Shown here: one piece after another, positions 18,001-26,780 of the stretch | Layout of the letters: every line of letters starts with the position of its first letter | Numbering within the stretch: the stretch's first letter is position 1 | Source of the DNA: Rhodobacter sp. SY28-1 | GTDB lineage: Bacteria > Pseudomonadota > Alphaproteobacteria > Rhodobacterales > Rhodobacteraceae | DNA length: 64,000 nucleotides | Direction of reading: 5' to 3' | Assembly: GCF_005222785.1 (NCBI RefSeq) | Contig: NZ_STGH01000002.1 | Span: 620,001 to 684,000, forward strand | The notes under the pieces: model-generated | What the model saw: only the letters and a program-made list of their open reading frames with translations | What the model was told of the DNA's origin: nothing | Databases searched by the model: none | Translations under genes and position numbers: made by a program

Positions 18001-20289
18001 TCAGGCCGGAACGTCCATCCGCATCGTCACCAGCGCCTTCCCCTTGACCGTCTCGCCCCAGCGGATCTGAGCCTCGTTCCCGGTCACACCCGTCCCCGGC
18101 ACGGAATACGGGAACACATAGCGCGCCGCGTTCGAGGCGTTGGTGATGATCCCCTCCGGCGCCACCGCCTCCACCATCCGGATCCGCCCGCCGAAGGGCA
18201 CGAACCCGCCCGCGCTGACGTTCCAGGTCTCTGATGCCGTGTTCTGGGTATGGATCACCTGCACCGGGTTGATGATCCACTGGCTGACGTTGTTGAAGCT
18301 GTTGCCTTCAACCCGCACGTTCCGCGACCGGGTGAAGTCCAGCGTCGCAAAGGTCGTGTCCACCATGTCGACCCGGTCCACGATCACGCCAAAGCAGCGG
18401 AAGCTGTTGCCCTGCACCGTGAAGCCGCTGAAGAAATGCCCCGCCCCGTAAGGCTTGACCACGATCCAGCGGAACGCCGTCGTGCAATCCGACGCGATGA
18501 ACACGTTGCCGACGATGTTCAGGCCGCCAAAGGAGAACTCGCCATTCTCCTCCGGCGCCGAGTCATGCTCGTTGCCCCATTCGATGAAACAGTTGTCGAT
18601 GTAGTTGCCGGTGACCACGGTTGAGACGTTGGTCTGGGTGAACACCAGCCCCGCCCGCCGCACGCCTGCCGTCACGCTGTCGCCCTGGAAGAAGTGGTTG
18701 GCGTGGATCAGGTGGCCGGTCCCGTTCATGATCGCGAAATGCGCGAACCGCACGATCCGGTTGTTGCGCAGCTTGGTGTCGTTCGCCTGCACGTTCATCG
18801 CGATCGTGGTCCGGTCCACCGCCGGCACCGACTGCTCGTTCGACAGGAACTGGCACATGTCGACGAACATGCCCTGACAGCCCGACCCGGCCGAACTAAT
18901 CCCCCGGTCCAGCGGCCGGTTGAAGGTGCAGGACATGAAGCGCTGGGTCGACCCCGACATCGGCAGCATCACGCCCGAGCCGACACCCAGGCAGTTGAAC
19001 TCGATGTCCTCCAGCTCGAACCGCGACAACAGCTCGAACCCGCTGAAGTCCAGCATGTATTTGAACCGCCGGAAGGTATAGCTCCGCGTCCCCACCGCAC
19101 CATACAGCGGCTGGCTGATCGTCACCGTGCCTGCGCCCACGTTCTTGGCCGTGACATAAACTTCGCGGCCCACCCCCGTCCCGATGACCAGCGCACCCAC
19201 CGGGATGTTCGCCACGTTGGCCACGCCCGTCAGCGTGGTGTTCGTCGCCGCCGAATAGGTCGCGACCGAGGTCACGTCCTGCGTCGCCCAGTTCGGCCCC
19301 GCCACCGCGTTCAGCGAGCCGTTGCGCACGACGCGGCGGCTGGAAAAGCTGGTGACGCCCGACAGCGCCGCCACATCGATCGGCTCGGGGATGTCCACCC
19401 GCCGCCCCGACAGGTCCAGCGTGACATAGTCGGTAAAGAAGAACAGCGCCTGCAGCGCCCGCTTGAAGCCCTCCAGTTCCGACCCGAAGGCCTGGCCATA
19501 GGTGTCGAGGTCATAGTTCCGCGTCAGCGTCAGCTTGCGGTTCGACGGCATCGACAGCGTGCCCTCGAACCGGATCCGGCTGTTGATCGTGACATCGCTC
19601 GTCAGCCGGAACACGCCCGAGGGCACCAGGATTTCACGACCCGCCGCCGCCGCATCCGCCGCCAGGAAGGCCGGAGCGTCATTCGTCGTCCCGTCACCCA
19701 GCGCGCCGAAGTCGCGGACATCGACCCAGTCCATCAGCTTGCGGATGAAGATGTTGGTCACATCCTCGACCTCGATGTCGTCAATCCGCACCACACCGCC
19801 ATTCGCCCCGGTCAGGTCCAGGCCGACATGGGCATAGATCGACTGCAGGGACCAGGGCAGCGTCACCCCCGTCCGGTTGGCCGGAGAGATGATCGCGCTG
19901 ACCGTCACCACCGTGCCGTATGAGGTCAGCGCAACTGACGGCCCGGTTTGCGGCAGGCCCACGACGTTCTGCCCGCTGACATCCCCCGCCCACGCGGCGA
20001 TCCGGACCGAAGGCAGGTTGCCCGACACCGCCTTCACCCGCGCCGTCACCCGCAGGTACAGCCCCGGCTGGATCGGCGTCTGTGCGAACGACCGCAGCTT
20101 CTGGGTCGCCTCGGTCTTCTGCAGCTCCAGACAACCCGCGAAATCCTGGTCGTTCGTGACCAGCGCCGCGTTCGGCTGGCCCTGATACGATCCCGAGCCG
20201 GGCGTCCCGTCCTCGCGCGACCAGAGGTTGAGGCCTGCCGAAAACGGCGGCGGCATCAGGACCAGCCCGTCAGTGATAGCCTTGTTCAT
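18001..20289 (-). CDS. right-handed beta-helix (pectate-lyase-3 type) protein, candidate GTA/phage spike
   Basis: 762 residues. About 1-200 form a carbohydrate-binding-like module (AGLNLWSREDGTPGSGSYQG, then VTARVKAVSGN). WVDVRDFGALGDGTTNDAPAF near 210-230 opens a pectate-lyase-3 beta-helix that continues with many N/G-rich rungs. There is no signal peptide. Such proteins are typical tail or head spikes, and from memory a protein of this kind is one of the two head-spike proteins (GhsA/GhsB) of the Rhodobacter capsulatus gene transfer agent. The start MNKAITDGLVLMPPPF at 20289 follows AAGGGAAA; the frame to 20379 is too long. The putative partner, a DUF2793 protein, is 40 kb away at 59795. 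Confidence 0.75.
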   Translation of the reverse strand: MNKAITDGLVLMPPPFSAGLNLWSREDGTPGSGSYQGQPNAALVTNDQDFAGCLELQKTEATQKLRSFAQTPIQPGLYLRVTARVKAVSGNLPSVRIAAWAGDVSGQNVVGLPQTGPSVALTSYGTVVTVSAIISPANRTGVTLPWSLQSIYAHVGLDLTGANGGVVRIDDIEVEDVTNIFIRKLMDWVDVRDFGALGDGTTNDAPAFLAADAAAAGREILVPSGVFRLTSDVTINSRIRFEGTLSMPSNRKLTLTRNYDLDTYGQAFGSELEGFKRALQALFFFTDYVTLDLSGRRVDIPEPIDVAALSGVTSFSSRRVVRNGSLNAVAGPNWATQDVTSVATYSAATNTTLTGVANVANIPVGALVIGTGVGREVYVTAKNVGAGTVTISQPLYGAVGTRSYTFRRFKYMLDFSGFELLSRFELEDIEFNCLGVGSGVMLPMSGSTQRFMSCTFNRPLDRGISSAGSGCQGMFVDMCQFLSNEQSVPAVDRTTIAMNVQANDTKLRNNRIVRFAHFAIMNGTGHLIHANHFFQGDSVTAGVRRAGLVFTQTNVSTVVTGNYIDNCFIEWGNEHDSAPEENGEFSFGGLNIVGNVFIASDCTTAFRWIVVKPYGAGHFFSGFTVQGNSFRCFGVIVDRVDMVDTTFATLDFTRSRNVRVEGNSFNNVSQWIINPVQVIHTQNTASETWNVSAGGFVPFGGRIRMVEAVAPEGIITNASNAARYVFPYSVPGTGVTGNEAQIRWGETVKGKALVTMRMDVPA

Positions 20290-20500
20290 TGTCGATTTCC
20301 CTTGCCTCGCTTCGCGCCACTGCCACGGGCGATGCGTCAAGGGTGCCCCAAGGCCACCGATGACAAACCGCGCCGCCATGGGGCACAGTGGGTAGCAAGG
20401 AAGGTTTAACCGCCGCTCACGGCTACGCGCGGACCAGACGCCCTGCGCGCAACACCCACGCAGCGTCGAAGGTCCGGGAACAGACCTTGCAGCCCGCGTC

Positions 20501-20523
20501 CCCTCTCCCCCGGGGGGAGAGGG
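20501..20523. repeat. CCCTCTCCCC/GGGGAGAGGG hairpin
   Basis: Inverted repeat CCCTCTCCCC with GGGGAGAGGG, followed by TCAGGGTGAGGGGGG, a widespread bacterial intergenic motif. It lies in the 289-base gap between the DUF4864 gene and the beta-helix gene and could be a transcription terminator for the former. Confidence 0.6.
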
Positions 20524-20578
20524 TCAGGGTGAGGGGGGGACCCGCCTGATCGAGGGAGCAAACGCCCGGTAAGGCGCG

Positions 20579-20980
20579 TCAGACACCCACGTCAGGCGCG
20601 GGCAACAACTGGACCGCGTTGATCTGCCAGCCCTCGGCCGTCTCGATCATCATGTAGTCCAGATACCAGGCCGCCCCCGCCTGATCGACGACCCGCACCC
20701 GCTGCCACAGGTTCCCCGCGATCTCGCGCAACTCGCCCATCTCGACCTGGGCCGGGCGGTAGACCATCGGATAGCCCTGCTTGACCATTGCCCCGAAATT
20801 CTCGGGCGTGCCGAAGATGCCCTTGATGTTCGGGCTGGCAAAGGTGAAGGCCCGGGCGAAATCATCGGCCAGAAAGGCGTCGATCTGGCTTTGGATGGTG
20901 TTCCGGATCGGCTCTTCCTGGGCGGCAGCGGGCAAGGCCAGGCAGGCGGCCAGCAGAACGGCGTATAGACCATTGCGCAT
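20579..20980 (-). CDS. exported DUF4864 protein
   Basis: 133 residues. Cleavable signal peptide (MRNGLYAVLLAACLALPAAAQ, cut after ALA/AAA-Q) followed by a small NTF2-like fold: IRNTIQSQIDAFLADDFARAFTFASP, a typical DUF4864 opening, and YLDYMMIETAEGWQINAVQL at the end. Likely periplasmic; no activity known. It diverges from the gene at 21159, with an FNR-like box in the shared upstream region. Confidence 0.88.
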   Translation of the reverse strand: MRNGLYAVLLAACLALPAAAQEEPIRNTIQSQIDAFLADDFARAFTFASPNIKGIFGTPENFGAMVKQGYPMVYRPAQVEMGELREIAGNLWQRVRVVDQAGAAWYLDYMMIETAEGWQINAVQLLPAPDVGV

Positions 20981-21085
20981 GGGCTAAGTTCCCTTTTCGA
21001 CGTCCCCGTAAAAATCTACCTAGGCCGTTCGGCCAGAAGTCAAACCAACCCATCAGATTTACAGCTTCAAAGTTTTCTATCTAAA

Positions 21086-21099
21086 CTGATCTGCATCAA
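21086..21099. promoter_or_regulatory. FNR/FnrL-type box
   Basis: CTGAT-CTGC-ATCAA matches the FNR consensus TTGAT-N4-ATCAA at nine of ten arm positions. It lies 60 bases upstream of the ATG at 21159 and about 106 bases from the divergent start at 20980, so it could control either gene in response to oxygen limitation. Confidence 0.6.
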
Positions 21100-21158
21100 G
21101 GTCCCGCGCCCGCCTTCCGGCGAAAGTCCGTGGCGCAACACCCCCAACGGAGGCCACC

Positions 21159-21887
21159 ATGCCACGCAAGCTGCCAGTCATCGCCCTTACCTTCCTTCTC
21201 TCCACCACCCCGGCCTTTGTCGACCCCGTCCTTGCCGGCCCCGTCACCGACTTCGAATCCGCCTATGGCGAGATGTATGCCGGCTACCGCACCGCCCTTT
21301 TCGCCACCAACTCCGGCAATGCCGAAAAGTCCGCCGCCGCTCTGACCGGCCTGCAAAAGCAGTGGGATGCCCTTGTGTCCACCTACGGCCAGACCCCTCC
21401 CCCGCAGTATGAGGCCGACCCGCAATGGCCCGAGATGATCGCCGAGGTCTCCAGCCGCCTCGCCAAGGCCAGCGAGGCCGTGGGCAAGGGCGACCTGCCC
21501 GAAAGCCACGAGACCCTGGAACATGTCCGCGAGGCGTTCAGCGCGCTTCACGCCCGCAACGGGATCGAAACCTTTTCCGACCGCATGAACGCCTATCACG
21601 CCGAGATGGAGCAGATCCTTGCCCTTGACCTTACGACCCTCGATGCGGCCGCCAACCAGACCGTCCTCGAACATTCCGCCGTGCTGGCCTACCTCGCCCA
21701 GGACATTCTGTCGTCTCCCCCGGCCAAGGCTGAGAGCGACGCCGACTATGCCGCTCTCTCCGGGGCGATGCAGGCTTCGGTGGACCAGTTGCTCGCCGCG
21801 GCCCGCGCCGGGGATGACGCCGCGATCAAGGCCGCCATCGGTGGGCTGAAAGTCCCCTACTCCAAGTTCTTCCTGAAGTTCGGCTAA
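21159..21887 (+). CDS. exported helical protein of unknown function
   Basis: 242 residues with a signal peptide (LPVIALTFLLSTTPAFVDPVLAG) and an all-helical mature part. Two His-containing helices are seen at SHETLEHVREAFSALHARNGIE, a pattern shared with four-helix-bundle metal or heme binders, but no CxxCH is present. The end, YSKFFLKFG, is distinctive. Preceded by AACGGAGG ribosome site and an FNR-like box, so it may be expressed under low oxygen. No family name recognised. Confidence 0.75.
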   Translation: MPRKLPVIALTFLLSTTPAFVDPVLAGPVTDFESAYGEMYAGYRTALFATNSGNAEKSAAALTGLQKQWDALVSTYGQTPPPQYEADPQWPEMIAEVSSRLAKASEAVGKGDLPESHETLEHVREAFSALHARNGIETFSDRMNAYHAEMEQILALDLTTLDAAANQTVLEHSAVLAYLAQDILSSPPAKAESDADYAALSGAMQASVDQLLAAARAGDDAAIKAAIGGLKVPYSKFFLKFG

Positions 21888-21923
21888 GACACTGCGACCC
21901 GCACTGCCTTTGGGCGCTGCGGG

Positions 21924-22517
21924 TCACTCCCCCCGGGGCCGGTACAGCGTTGCCGTGAAGTCCTCGGACACCGCACTTGCCTTGATGTCCATCCAGCCCG
22001 CCGCCCGGAACGCCTCGCGCACCAAGGCATCCGGTACCGCCGCGCCCTTGCCCTTGCCATGCACGCACCAGACCCGCAGGCCATGCTGCCGCCCCGCCGC
22101 CAAAGCCGCCTCCAGATCCCCCGGCCCGCTCAGCACCGCCACGATCACCGCCGCACCTTCCGGCCCGGGCACCTCAGCCCCGGCCACCGCCACTGCGATC
22201 TCTTCCGGCCGCGGCCCCCCGATTACCCAGGCCCGCGCCGCGCTTGAAACCCCCAGCTTCGCCGCCAGCGAGGGCAAGGGCTTCTCCAGCGCCTTGACCC
22301 AAGCCGCCGCCTCCTTCGCGCCCAGCGTCAGGACCAGCGGCTCTCCATCCGACCGCAGGCACAGGTCCTCGCCATCCACGCGCCACCCCATCAGGCCCGC
22401 GCGCGGCAGCTTCCCCCGCACCTCACCCCGCAGGATGATCCCGTCTCTCTCCAGATAGGCCTTAACCGCGCCGGACTGCCCGCGCCAGACCGCATGCCCT
22501 TCCGCCTCACGCCCCAT
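21924..22517 (-). CDS. conserved hypothetical protein with a DUF3052-like C-terminus
   Basis: 197 residues. The C-terminal part RVWCVHGKGKGAAVPDALVREAF followed by AGWMDIKASAVSEDFTATLY resembles DUF3052 (a WV-x-KG core and a TxTAL ending); the N-terminal part has beta strands with charged loops. ATG at 22517 has GGAGGGTGGC upstream. It is downstream of lysK with 52 bases between. Function unknown. Confidence 0.65.
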   Translation of the reverse strand: MGREAEGHAVWRGQSGAVKAYLERDGIILRGEVRGKLPRAGLMGWRVDGEDLCLRSDGEPLVLTLGAKEAAAWVKALEKPLPSLAAKLGVSSAARAWVIGGPRPEEIAVAVAGAEVPGPEGAAVIVAVLSGPGDLEAALAAGRQHGLRVWCVHGKGKGAAVPDALVREAFRAAGWMDIKASAVSEDFTATLYRPRGE

Positions 22518-22569
22518 GCCACCCTCCGCCGCAACCTGCCGCGAAGGATAGCACCGGACCGCGGAACCG

Positions 22570-24150
22570 TCAGCCGACCAGCTCGCCCTTCAGCGCCCGC
22601 TCCATCAGCGCCACCGTCTCCTCGACGCCGTAAAGCGCGATGAACCCGCCAAACCGAGGCCCGTCCGACGCGCCCAGCAGCACCTCGTACAGCGCCTTGA
22701 ACCAGTCGCGCAGCGGCTCGAACCCATGCTCCTTGCCCACCGCAAAGACCATCGACTGCAAGGCCTCGTCGTCCAGCCCGCCATCCCAGACCTTCAGCCG
22801 CCCCACCAGATCCTCCATCGCCGCCCGCTCCTTCGCGTCCGGCAGACGGAACACCCGGGTCGGAGCGATCTTGTCCGCGAAATACCTGACCGCGAACCCC
22901 GCCGCCGCATCCAGGTCCGGGTTCTTCTCCGGCGAAGCCTCCGGAGCATACCGCCGGATGAATTTCCACAGCCCCGCCGCATCCTTCGCCGCCGCCACCG
23001 ACGCCAGGTTCAGCAACATCCCGAAGCTGACCACCATCTTCGACTCCGGCGGCTTCCCCCCATGGATGTGCCACACCGGATTGTTCACCTGCCCCGCCAC
23101 GTCCTGAGCCGGGTACGCCTTCAACTGCTGGTGATACTCGTCCACCGCCCGCGGGATCACGTCGAAATGCATCCGCTTCGCCGTCTTCGGCTTCTGGTAC
23201 ATGAAGTACGACAGGCTCTCCGTCGCCGCATAGGTCAGCCACTCGTCGATGGTCAGCCCGTTCCCTTTGGACTTCGAAATCTTCTGCCCCTGGTCATCCA
23301 GGAACAGCTCGTACGTCATGTGGTTCGGCTTCCGCCCCCCCAGCACCTCGCAGATCCCGTCGTAGATCGGAGTATTCGTGCTGTGGTCCTTCCCGTACAT
23401 CTCGAAGTCCACATCCAGCGCCGCCCAGCGCGCGCCAAAGTCCGGCTTCCACTGCAGCTTCACATGCCCGCCCGTCACCGGCAGCGTCCACTCCCGCCCC
23501 GCCTCGTCATCGAAGGTGATCGTCGCGTCCTTCGCATTGACCTCCTTCATCGGCACATACAGCACCCGCCCCGTCTCCGGATGGATCGGCAGGAAGCAGC
23601 TGTAGGTCTGCTGACGCTCCTCCCGCAAACTCGCCAGCATGATCGCCATGATCCGGTCATACCGCTCCGCGCACAGCCGCAGCGTGTCGTCGAACCGCCC
23701 GCTCTTGTAGAACTCGGTGGCCGAGATGAACTCATACTCGAACCCGAACGTATCCAGGAACCGCCGCAGCATCGCGTTGTTGTGGTGCCCGAAACTCTCG
23801 AACTCCCCATACGGATCGGGAACCGAGGTCAACGGCTTCTGCATGTGCTGGCGCAACATCTCCTGCTGCGGCACGTTCTCGGGGACCTTCCGCATCCCGT
23901 CCACGTCGTCACTGAAACAGATCAGCCGCGTCGGAATGTCGCTGATGATCTCGAACGCCCGCCGGATCATCGTCGTCCGCGCCACTTCCCCGAACGTGCC
24001 AATGTGAGGCAACCCAGACGGCCCATAGCCCGTCTCGAACAGCACATACCCCTTCTTCGGCGGCGCCTTCTCGTACCGTTTCAGGACCGCGCGGGCCTCT
24101 TCAAAGGGCCAGGCCTTCGAATTCATCGCCGCATCGCGCAACGCACTCAT
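22570..24150 (-). CDS. lysK: class I lysyl-tRNA synthetase
   Basis: Charges tRNA-Lys. 526 residues, class I type found in archaea, spirochaetes and many alphaproteobacteria: HIGH-type motif LPHIGTFGE near residue 50 and KMSKS-type motif KISKSKGNG near 295, with [12 protein letters not shown] typical of this class. Two ATGs, 24156 and 24150, are possible; AGGAG is only two bases from the first and eight from the second, so 24150 is preferred. No class II lysS is visible in the window. Confidence 0.96.
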   Translation of the reverse strand: MSALRDAAMNSKAWPFEEARAVLKRYEKAPPKKGYVLFETGYGPSGLPHIGTFGEVARTTMIRRAFEIISDIPTRLICFSDDVDGMRKVPENVPQQEMLRQHMQKPLTSVPDPYGEFESFGHHNNAMLRRFLDTFGFEYEFISATEFYKSGRFDDTLRLCAERYDRIMAIMLASLREERQQTYSCFLPIHPETGRVLYVPMKEVNAKDATITFDDEAGREWTLPVTGGHVKLQWKPDFGARWAALDVDFEMYGKDHSTNTPIYDGICEVLGGRKPNHMTYELFLDDQGQKISKSKGNGLTIDEWLTYAATESLSYFMYQKPKTAKRMHFDVIPRAVDEYHQQLKAYPAQDVAGQVNNPVWHIHGGKPPESKMVVSFGMLLNLASVAAAKDAAGLWKFIRRYAPEASPEKNPDLDAAAGFAVRYFADKIAPTRVFRLPDAKERAAMEDLVGRLKVWDGGLDDEALQSMVFAVGKEHGFEPLRDWFKALYEVLLGASDGPRFGGFIALYGVEETVALMERALKGELVG

Positions 24151-24255
24151 CGTCATCTCTCCTGAAACGGGGCCAACCCCCGACCGCCCGTCCTCTATTG
24201 CCCCCCCACGCCAGCGTCAATAATCTGCCAGCCAAACCCGTGTCAGGAGCCGCAA

Positions 24256-24672
24256 ATGCCCGAATCCGCCATGTCCCCCCAAGACGCGCTTGTGGCCGTC
24301 ATGGTCGCCTGCTCCGCCTCGGACGAGAACATGCGCACCGCCGAGCTGGTGGCGATCACCCGCATGGTCAACCACATGCCCGCCTTCGCCACCTACGACC
24401 CCGACCGCATCCAGCGCGTCACCCGCACGGTGTTCGACCTGTTCGAGGAGGAAGACGGCCTCGCCGCCCTCTTCGGCCTGATCCGCGAGGCATTGCCCGA
24501 GCGCCTCTACGAGACCGCCTATGCGCTGGCCTGCGACGTGGTCACCGCGGACGGGAGGCACTCCCAGGTCGAGCTCCGCATGCTGGAAGAGGTCCGCGAG
24601 GAGCTGAAGATCGACCGCCTCCACGCCGCCGCCATCGAGTGGGGCGCGCGGGTGCGGCATATGGGGGTGTGA
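24256..24672 (+). CDS. TerB-family-like cytoplasmic protein
   Basis: 138 residues, all-helical, of the tellurite-resistance TerB type: QDALVAVMVACSASDENM, TAELVAITRMVNHMP and ALACDVVTADGRHSQVELRML, which carries the acidic D-x-D-G-like segment that binds metal in TerB. Good AGGAG site upstream. No other ter genes are near, so a tellurite role is not supported; stress response is the most one can say. Divergent from lysK. Confidence 0.85.
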   Translation: MPESAMSPQDALVAVMVACSASDENMRTAELVAITRMVNHMPAFATYDPDRIQRVTRTVFDLFEEEDGLAALFGLIREALPERLYETAYALACDVVTADGRHSQVELRMLEEVREELKIDRLHAAAIEWGARVRHMGV

Positions 24673-24699
24673 GGTTATCTTCGGTAGACGCTTCGCTGT

Positions 24700-25521
24700 T
24701 CAGGTCAAGTTCTTGGCGATTGCCGCAACCAACTCTCCCGAGTGCGACTCGTCCATAACGACAGGTTCCATGGGGCTGGACCTGAGAAACTCAACCATCT
24801 TTTTGTAGTGAGGCACCAACCGGCTTTCGGATGGTCGACCAGTAACAAAGTACGGACGGACCTTTCCCTCACAGCCAGAGATGCTTTGCAGACGACCGGC
24901 CCACCTCGCAGCTTTGTCCAGCATACGATCCTCGTCCGCCGAATCGAAACTAAGCGGCTGGATCACATGCCATACTCCGTTTTCGATAGCGTGGTCGAAG
25001 GAAATTTCCGCGAACTGGGACTTCACAACGTGAGGTCTAACCCTCTGATACAGCTCTGCAATCTCAAGTTTTTTCTTGACCGTTTCGAACACCATTTCAT
25101 CGGTACGGGCTTCGCGACCTGTAGCTTGATCGTACCGACCCACAAAGCGGGCGTAGACTTTTTCCAGCGCCTCCTCTGGATCGTCGGCTAACCCCGTTCC
25201 AGACACACCCCATGAAAGGCTACTGTCGTCCGGAACTAGCACTTTTCGTCCAATGTCCGCAGCCGCTCCGGAAGGTACCAAGAAGCCAGACTTGGTGGCC
25301 AGCCGCTCGAACCGCCGTCCAAGTGCTTTAACGGCATCACGAAGTGCTCCAAACTCAAGGTCCGGATACGCGCTCGCGATACGACCCTGCCCCGTTCTCG
25401 ACTTGAACTTGAGGAAGCGCTTTGCCTCGCAAGACAGCAAAACACCTATGTTAAGCGCCTCGCCGACCCAAACGTCGTGGCGGTACTGCAACACGGCATA
25501 GGAGTAGACCTGCTTACTCAT
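24700..25521 (-). CDS. DUF3037 protein, partner of the HipA-like kinase
   Basis: 273 residues; MSKQVYSYAVLQYRHD and GEALNIGVLL are the DUF3037 signature. The rest (KKKLEIAELYQRVRPHVVKS, PYFVTGRPSESRLVPHYKKM) gives no known fold. ATG at 25521 overlaps the stop of the HipA-like gene by four bases. GC is clearly lower here than in the flanks, suggesting transfer. The role may be to control or serve the kinase; this is inference from gene pairing only. Confidence 0.85.
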   Translation of the reverse strand: MSKQVYSYAVLQYRHDVWVGEALNIGVLLSCEAKRFLKFKSRTGQGRIASAYPDLEFGALRDAVKALGRRFERLATKSGFLVPSGAAADIGRKVLVPDDSSLSWGVSGTGLADDPEEALEKVYARFVGRYDQATGREARTDEMVFETVKKKLEIAELYQRVRPHVVKSQFAEISFDHAIENGVWHVIQPLSFDSADEDRMLDKAARWAGRLQSISGCEGKVRPYFVTGRPSESRLVPHYKKMVEFLRSSPMEPVVMDESHSGELVAAIAKNLT

Positions 25522-26324
25522 CTTTCAAAGTTTTGTTCTACGTTGGCGACGATAGCGTCGATTTTCTTCACAGCTTCGTTCAGATAGGAAACAATCCGCG
25601 AAGCTGCAGACTGGTTCCAACACGGGGGCACATCTGCGGCGATAAGGTCGAAAACGTCGTTAGGCAAGTGTTTCCAGCGGTCCGCCGCAGCCACAAAATC
25701 TACCCGATTCTTGGGGCGCAATTTTGACCAGAGTGGATGAGCCTCGAACTCCCCTGCATGGTTCTGCACTCCACCGAGCATCCACGGGACTGTATGATAG
25801 TCACGTTCGGCGTCAGTTCCAGTGGCCGCTATGAACGCTTCTCCGTGATCGATCATCAGGAAGCGGTCACCCTTAACTAGGATGTTGGGGTTCGGAACAC
25901 AGCGATCCCAGTTCTGGATGATGGTGTCAAACAGATAGATCTCTGCCGACAGTTGGACGTTGTCACGCGAGATCGACATGGAGTCGCTCCACTCAATCCA
26001 GCCCGGGCCGCCGCTCAGCGATCCGAACAGAATTTCCGGACCTGCCTGAAGACGTGTCCTGAGATGGACGTCTGGCTCGCCAGCCACAACCTCTGGCGTA
26101 AGCTGTATCTGCAAAGGCAGTGCACAGGGCAAGCCGAGTTGCTGAGCCAAACGTCCTGCGAACCACTCACGCTCCAAGAGGTAAGGGAACGGCTTATCAC
26201 CTAGATGCGGTGCCTTTAGGTAAGCTTCGAACTCAGTGCCATCAGGCGCTTCGGCGACGACCCTTACAGGTCTGGTTCGACCGTAGTCAGGTCGCGATGC
26301 GATACCGGATAGATGACAGATCAA
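25518..26324 (-). CDS. HipA-like Ser/Thr kinase (HipA_2 type)
   Basis: 268 residues. EAYLKAPH has a candidate ATP-binding Lys37; the catalytic loop DTIIQNWDRCVPNPNILV (133-150) contains D140 and N147 as in HipA; MIDHGEAF with D159 is the metal-binding DFG equivalent. It is shorter than E. coli HipA (440 residues) and lacks the N-terminal HipA domain; there is no HipB-like DNA-binding gene beside it. The line 25561-25620 is 45% GC, far below the flanks. It precedes the DUF3037 gene with a four-base overlap. Could be a toxin, a signalling kinase or a defence component. Confidence 0.85.
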   Translation of the reverse strand: MICHLSGIASRPDYGRTRPVRVVAEAPDGTEFEAYLKAPHLGDKPFPYLLEREWFAGRLAQQLGLPCALPLQIQLTPEVVAGEPDVHLRTRLQAGPEILFGSLSGGPGWIEWSDSMSISRDNVQLSAEIYLFDTIIQNWDRCVPNPNILVKGDRFLMIDHGEAFIAATGTDAERDYHTVPWMLGGVQNHAGEFEAHPLWSKLRPKNRVDFVAAADRWKHLPNDVFDLIAADVPPCWNQSAASRIVSYLNEAVKKIDAIVANVEQNFER

Positions 26325-26620
26325 GCTAAAGCCTGCCCACTAAGATAAGTCGCTCAATTACAATGACTTCTTCCCAGCATCATTTGCAAGTGCAACCGTT
26401 GCGCGAGGTCGTGTGAAAGGCGCCCGCAAGCTGCGGCGGGCATATAGCACTTCCATTAACCACCCCCTTAACAAACCCTTACCGTCCACACCCATTCCCC
26501 AGCAAAATCAACCGCTTACCCCCATCCGTCCACCGTGGACACCCCACCGGAGTCCCTTGCGGCCCCCGCCCCCAAGAAACCCCCTTCCCTTCCCCGATTT
26601 CCCCCGTATAGTCGCCCCCC
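26325..26620. other. gene-free stretch upstream of the leu leader
   Basis: AT-richer left part (26340-26400) at the edge of the HipA-like island, then C-rich sequence. It holds one GTCCACCGTGGAC palindrome at 26528-26540 and should contain the leuA promoter, but no convincing -35/-10 pair stands out. No coding potential seen. Confidence 0.5.
26528..26540. repeat. GTCCACCGTGGAC palindrome, copy 1
   Basis: 13-base palindrome with one central base, 93 bases before the leu leader ATG. Further copies at 28360, 39102 and 63570. Confidence 0.7.
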
Positions 26621-26707
26621 ATGATCAGGGGCTATCATATCCACTCCCTCGGGGCGACCGCTCGCCCCCTCTTGCCCCGTGGTCTCCTCCTTCTTAGCCG
26701 CCTCTGA
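26621..26707 (+). CDS. leuA leader peptide
   Basis: A 28-codon open frame starting ATG ATC AGG and ending CGC CTC TGA at 26705. Eight of 28 residues are leucine, including four in a row (CTC CTC CTT CTT, in GLLLLSRL) near the end. A leucine run just before hairpin-forming RNA upstream of leuA is the classical attenuator arrangement. Too short for routine gene finders; identification rests on this codon pattern and position. Confidence 0.85.
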   Translation: MIRGYHIHSLGATARPLLPRGLLLLSRL

Positions 26708-26736
26708 GCGTGCCCCCGGGCGCGACCGCTCAGAGG
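26651..26736 (+). promoter_or_regulatory. leu attenuator: competing hairpins
   Basis: Hairpin A: GGGGCGA (26651-26657) with TCGCCCC (26662-26668), inside the leader frame. Hairpin B: CCTCTGAGCG (26701-26710) with CGCTCAGAGG (26727-26736), starting at the leader stop. The string GCGACCGCTC occurs at both 26653 and 26722, so GAGCG at 26706-26710 can pair with either CGCTC, giving mutually exclusive structures. No T tract follows hairpin B, so the terminating event may be Rho-dependent or weak. Confidence 0.65.
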
Positions 26737-26780
26737 TGACCAGCGCCCCCCAGCACCGCAGCTAAGAGAAGGACCCCGAC

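Noticed and set aside
26456-26471. possible CtrA site TTAA...TTAA upstream of the leu leader
   Set aside because: Spacer is eight bases, not seven, and the sequence context is C-rich; not a good match.
26701-26736. ordinary intrinsic terminator for the HipA-like island
   Set aside because: The HipA genes point the other way, no U tract follows, and the hairpin fits the leu leader better.
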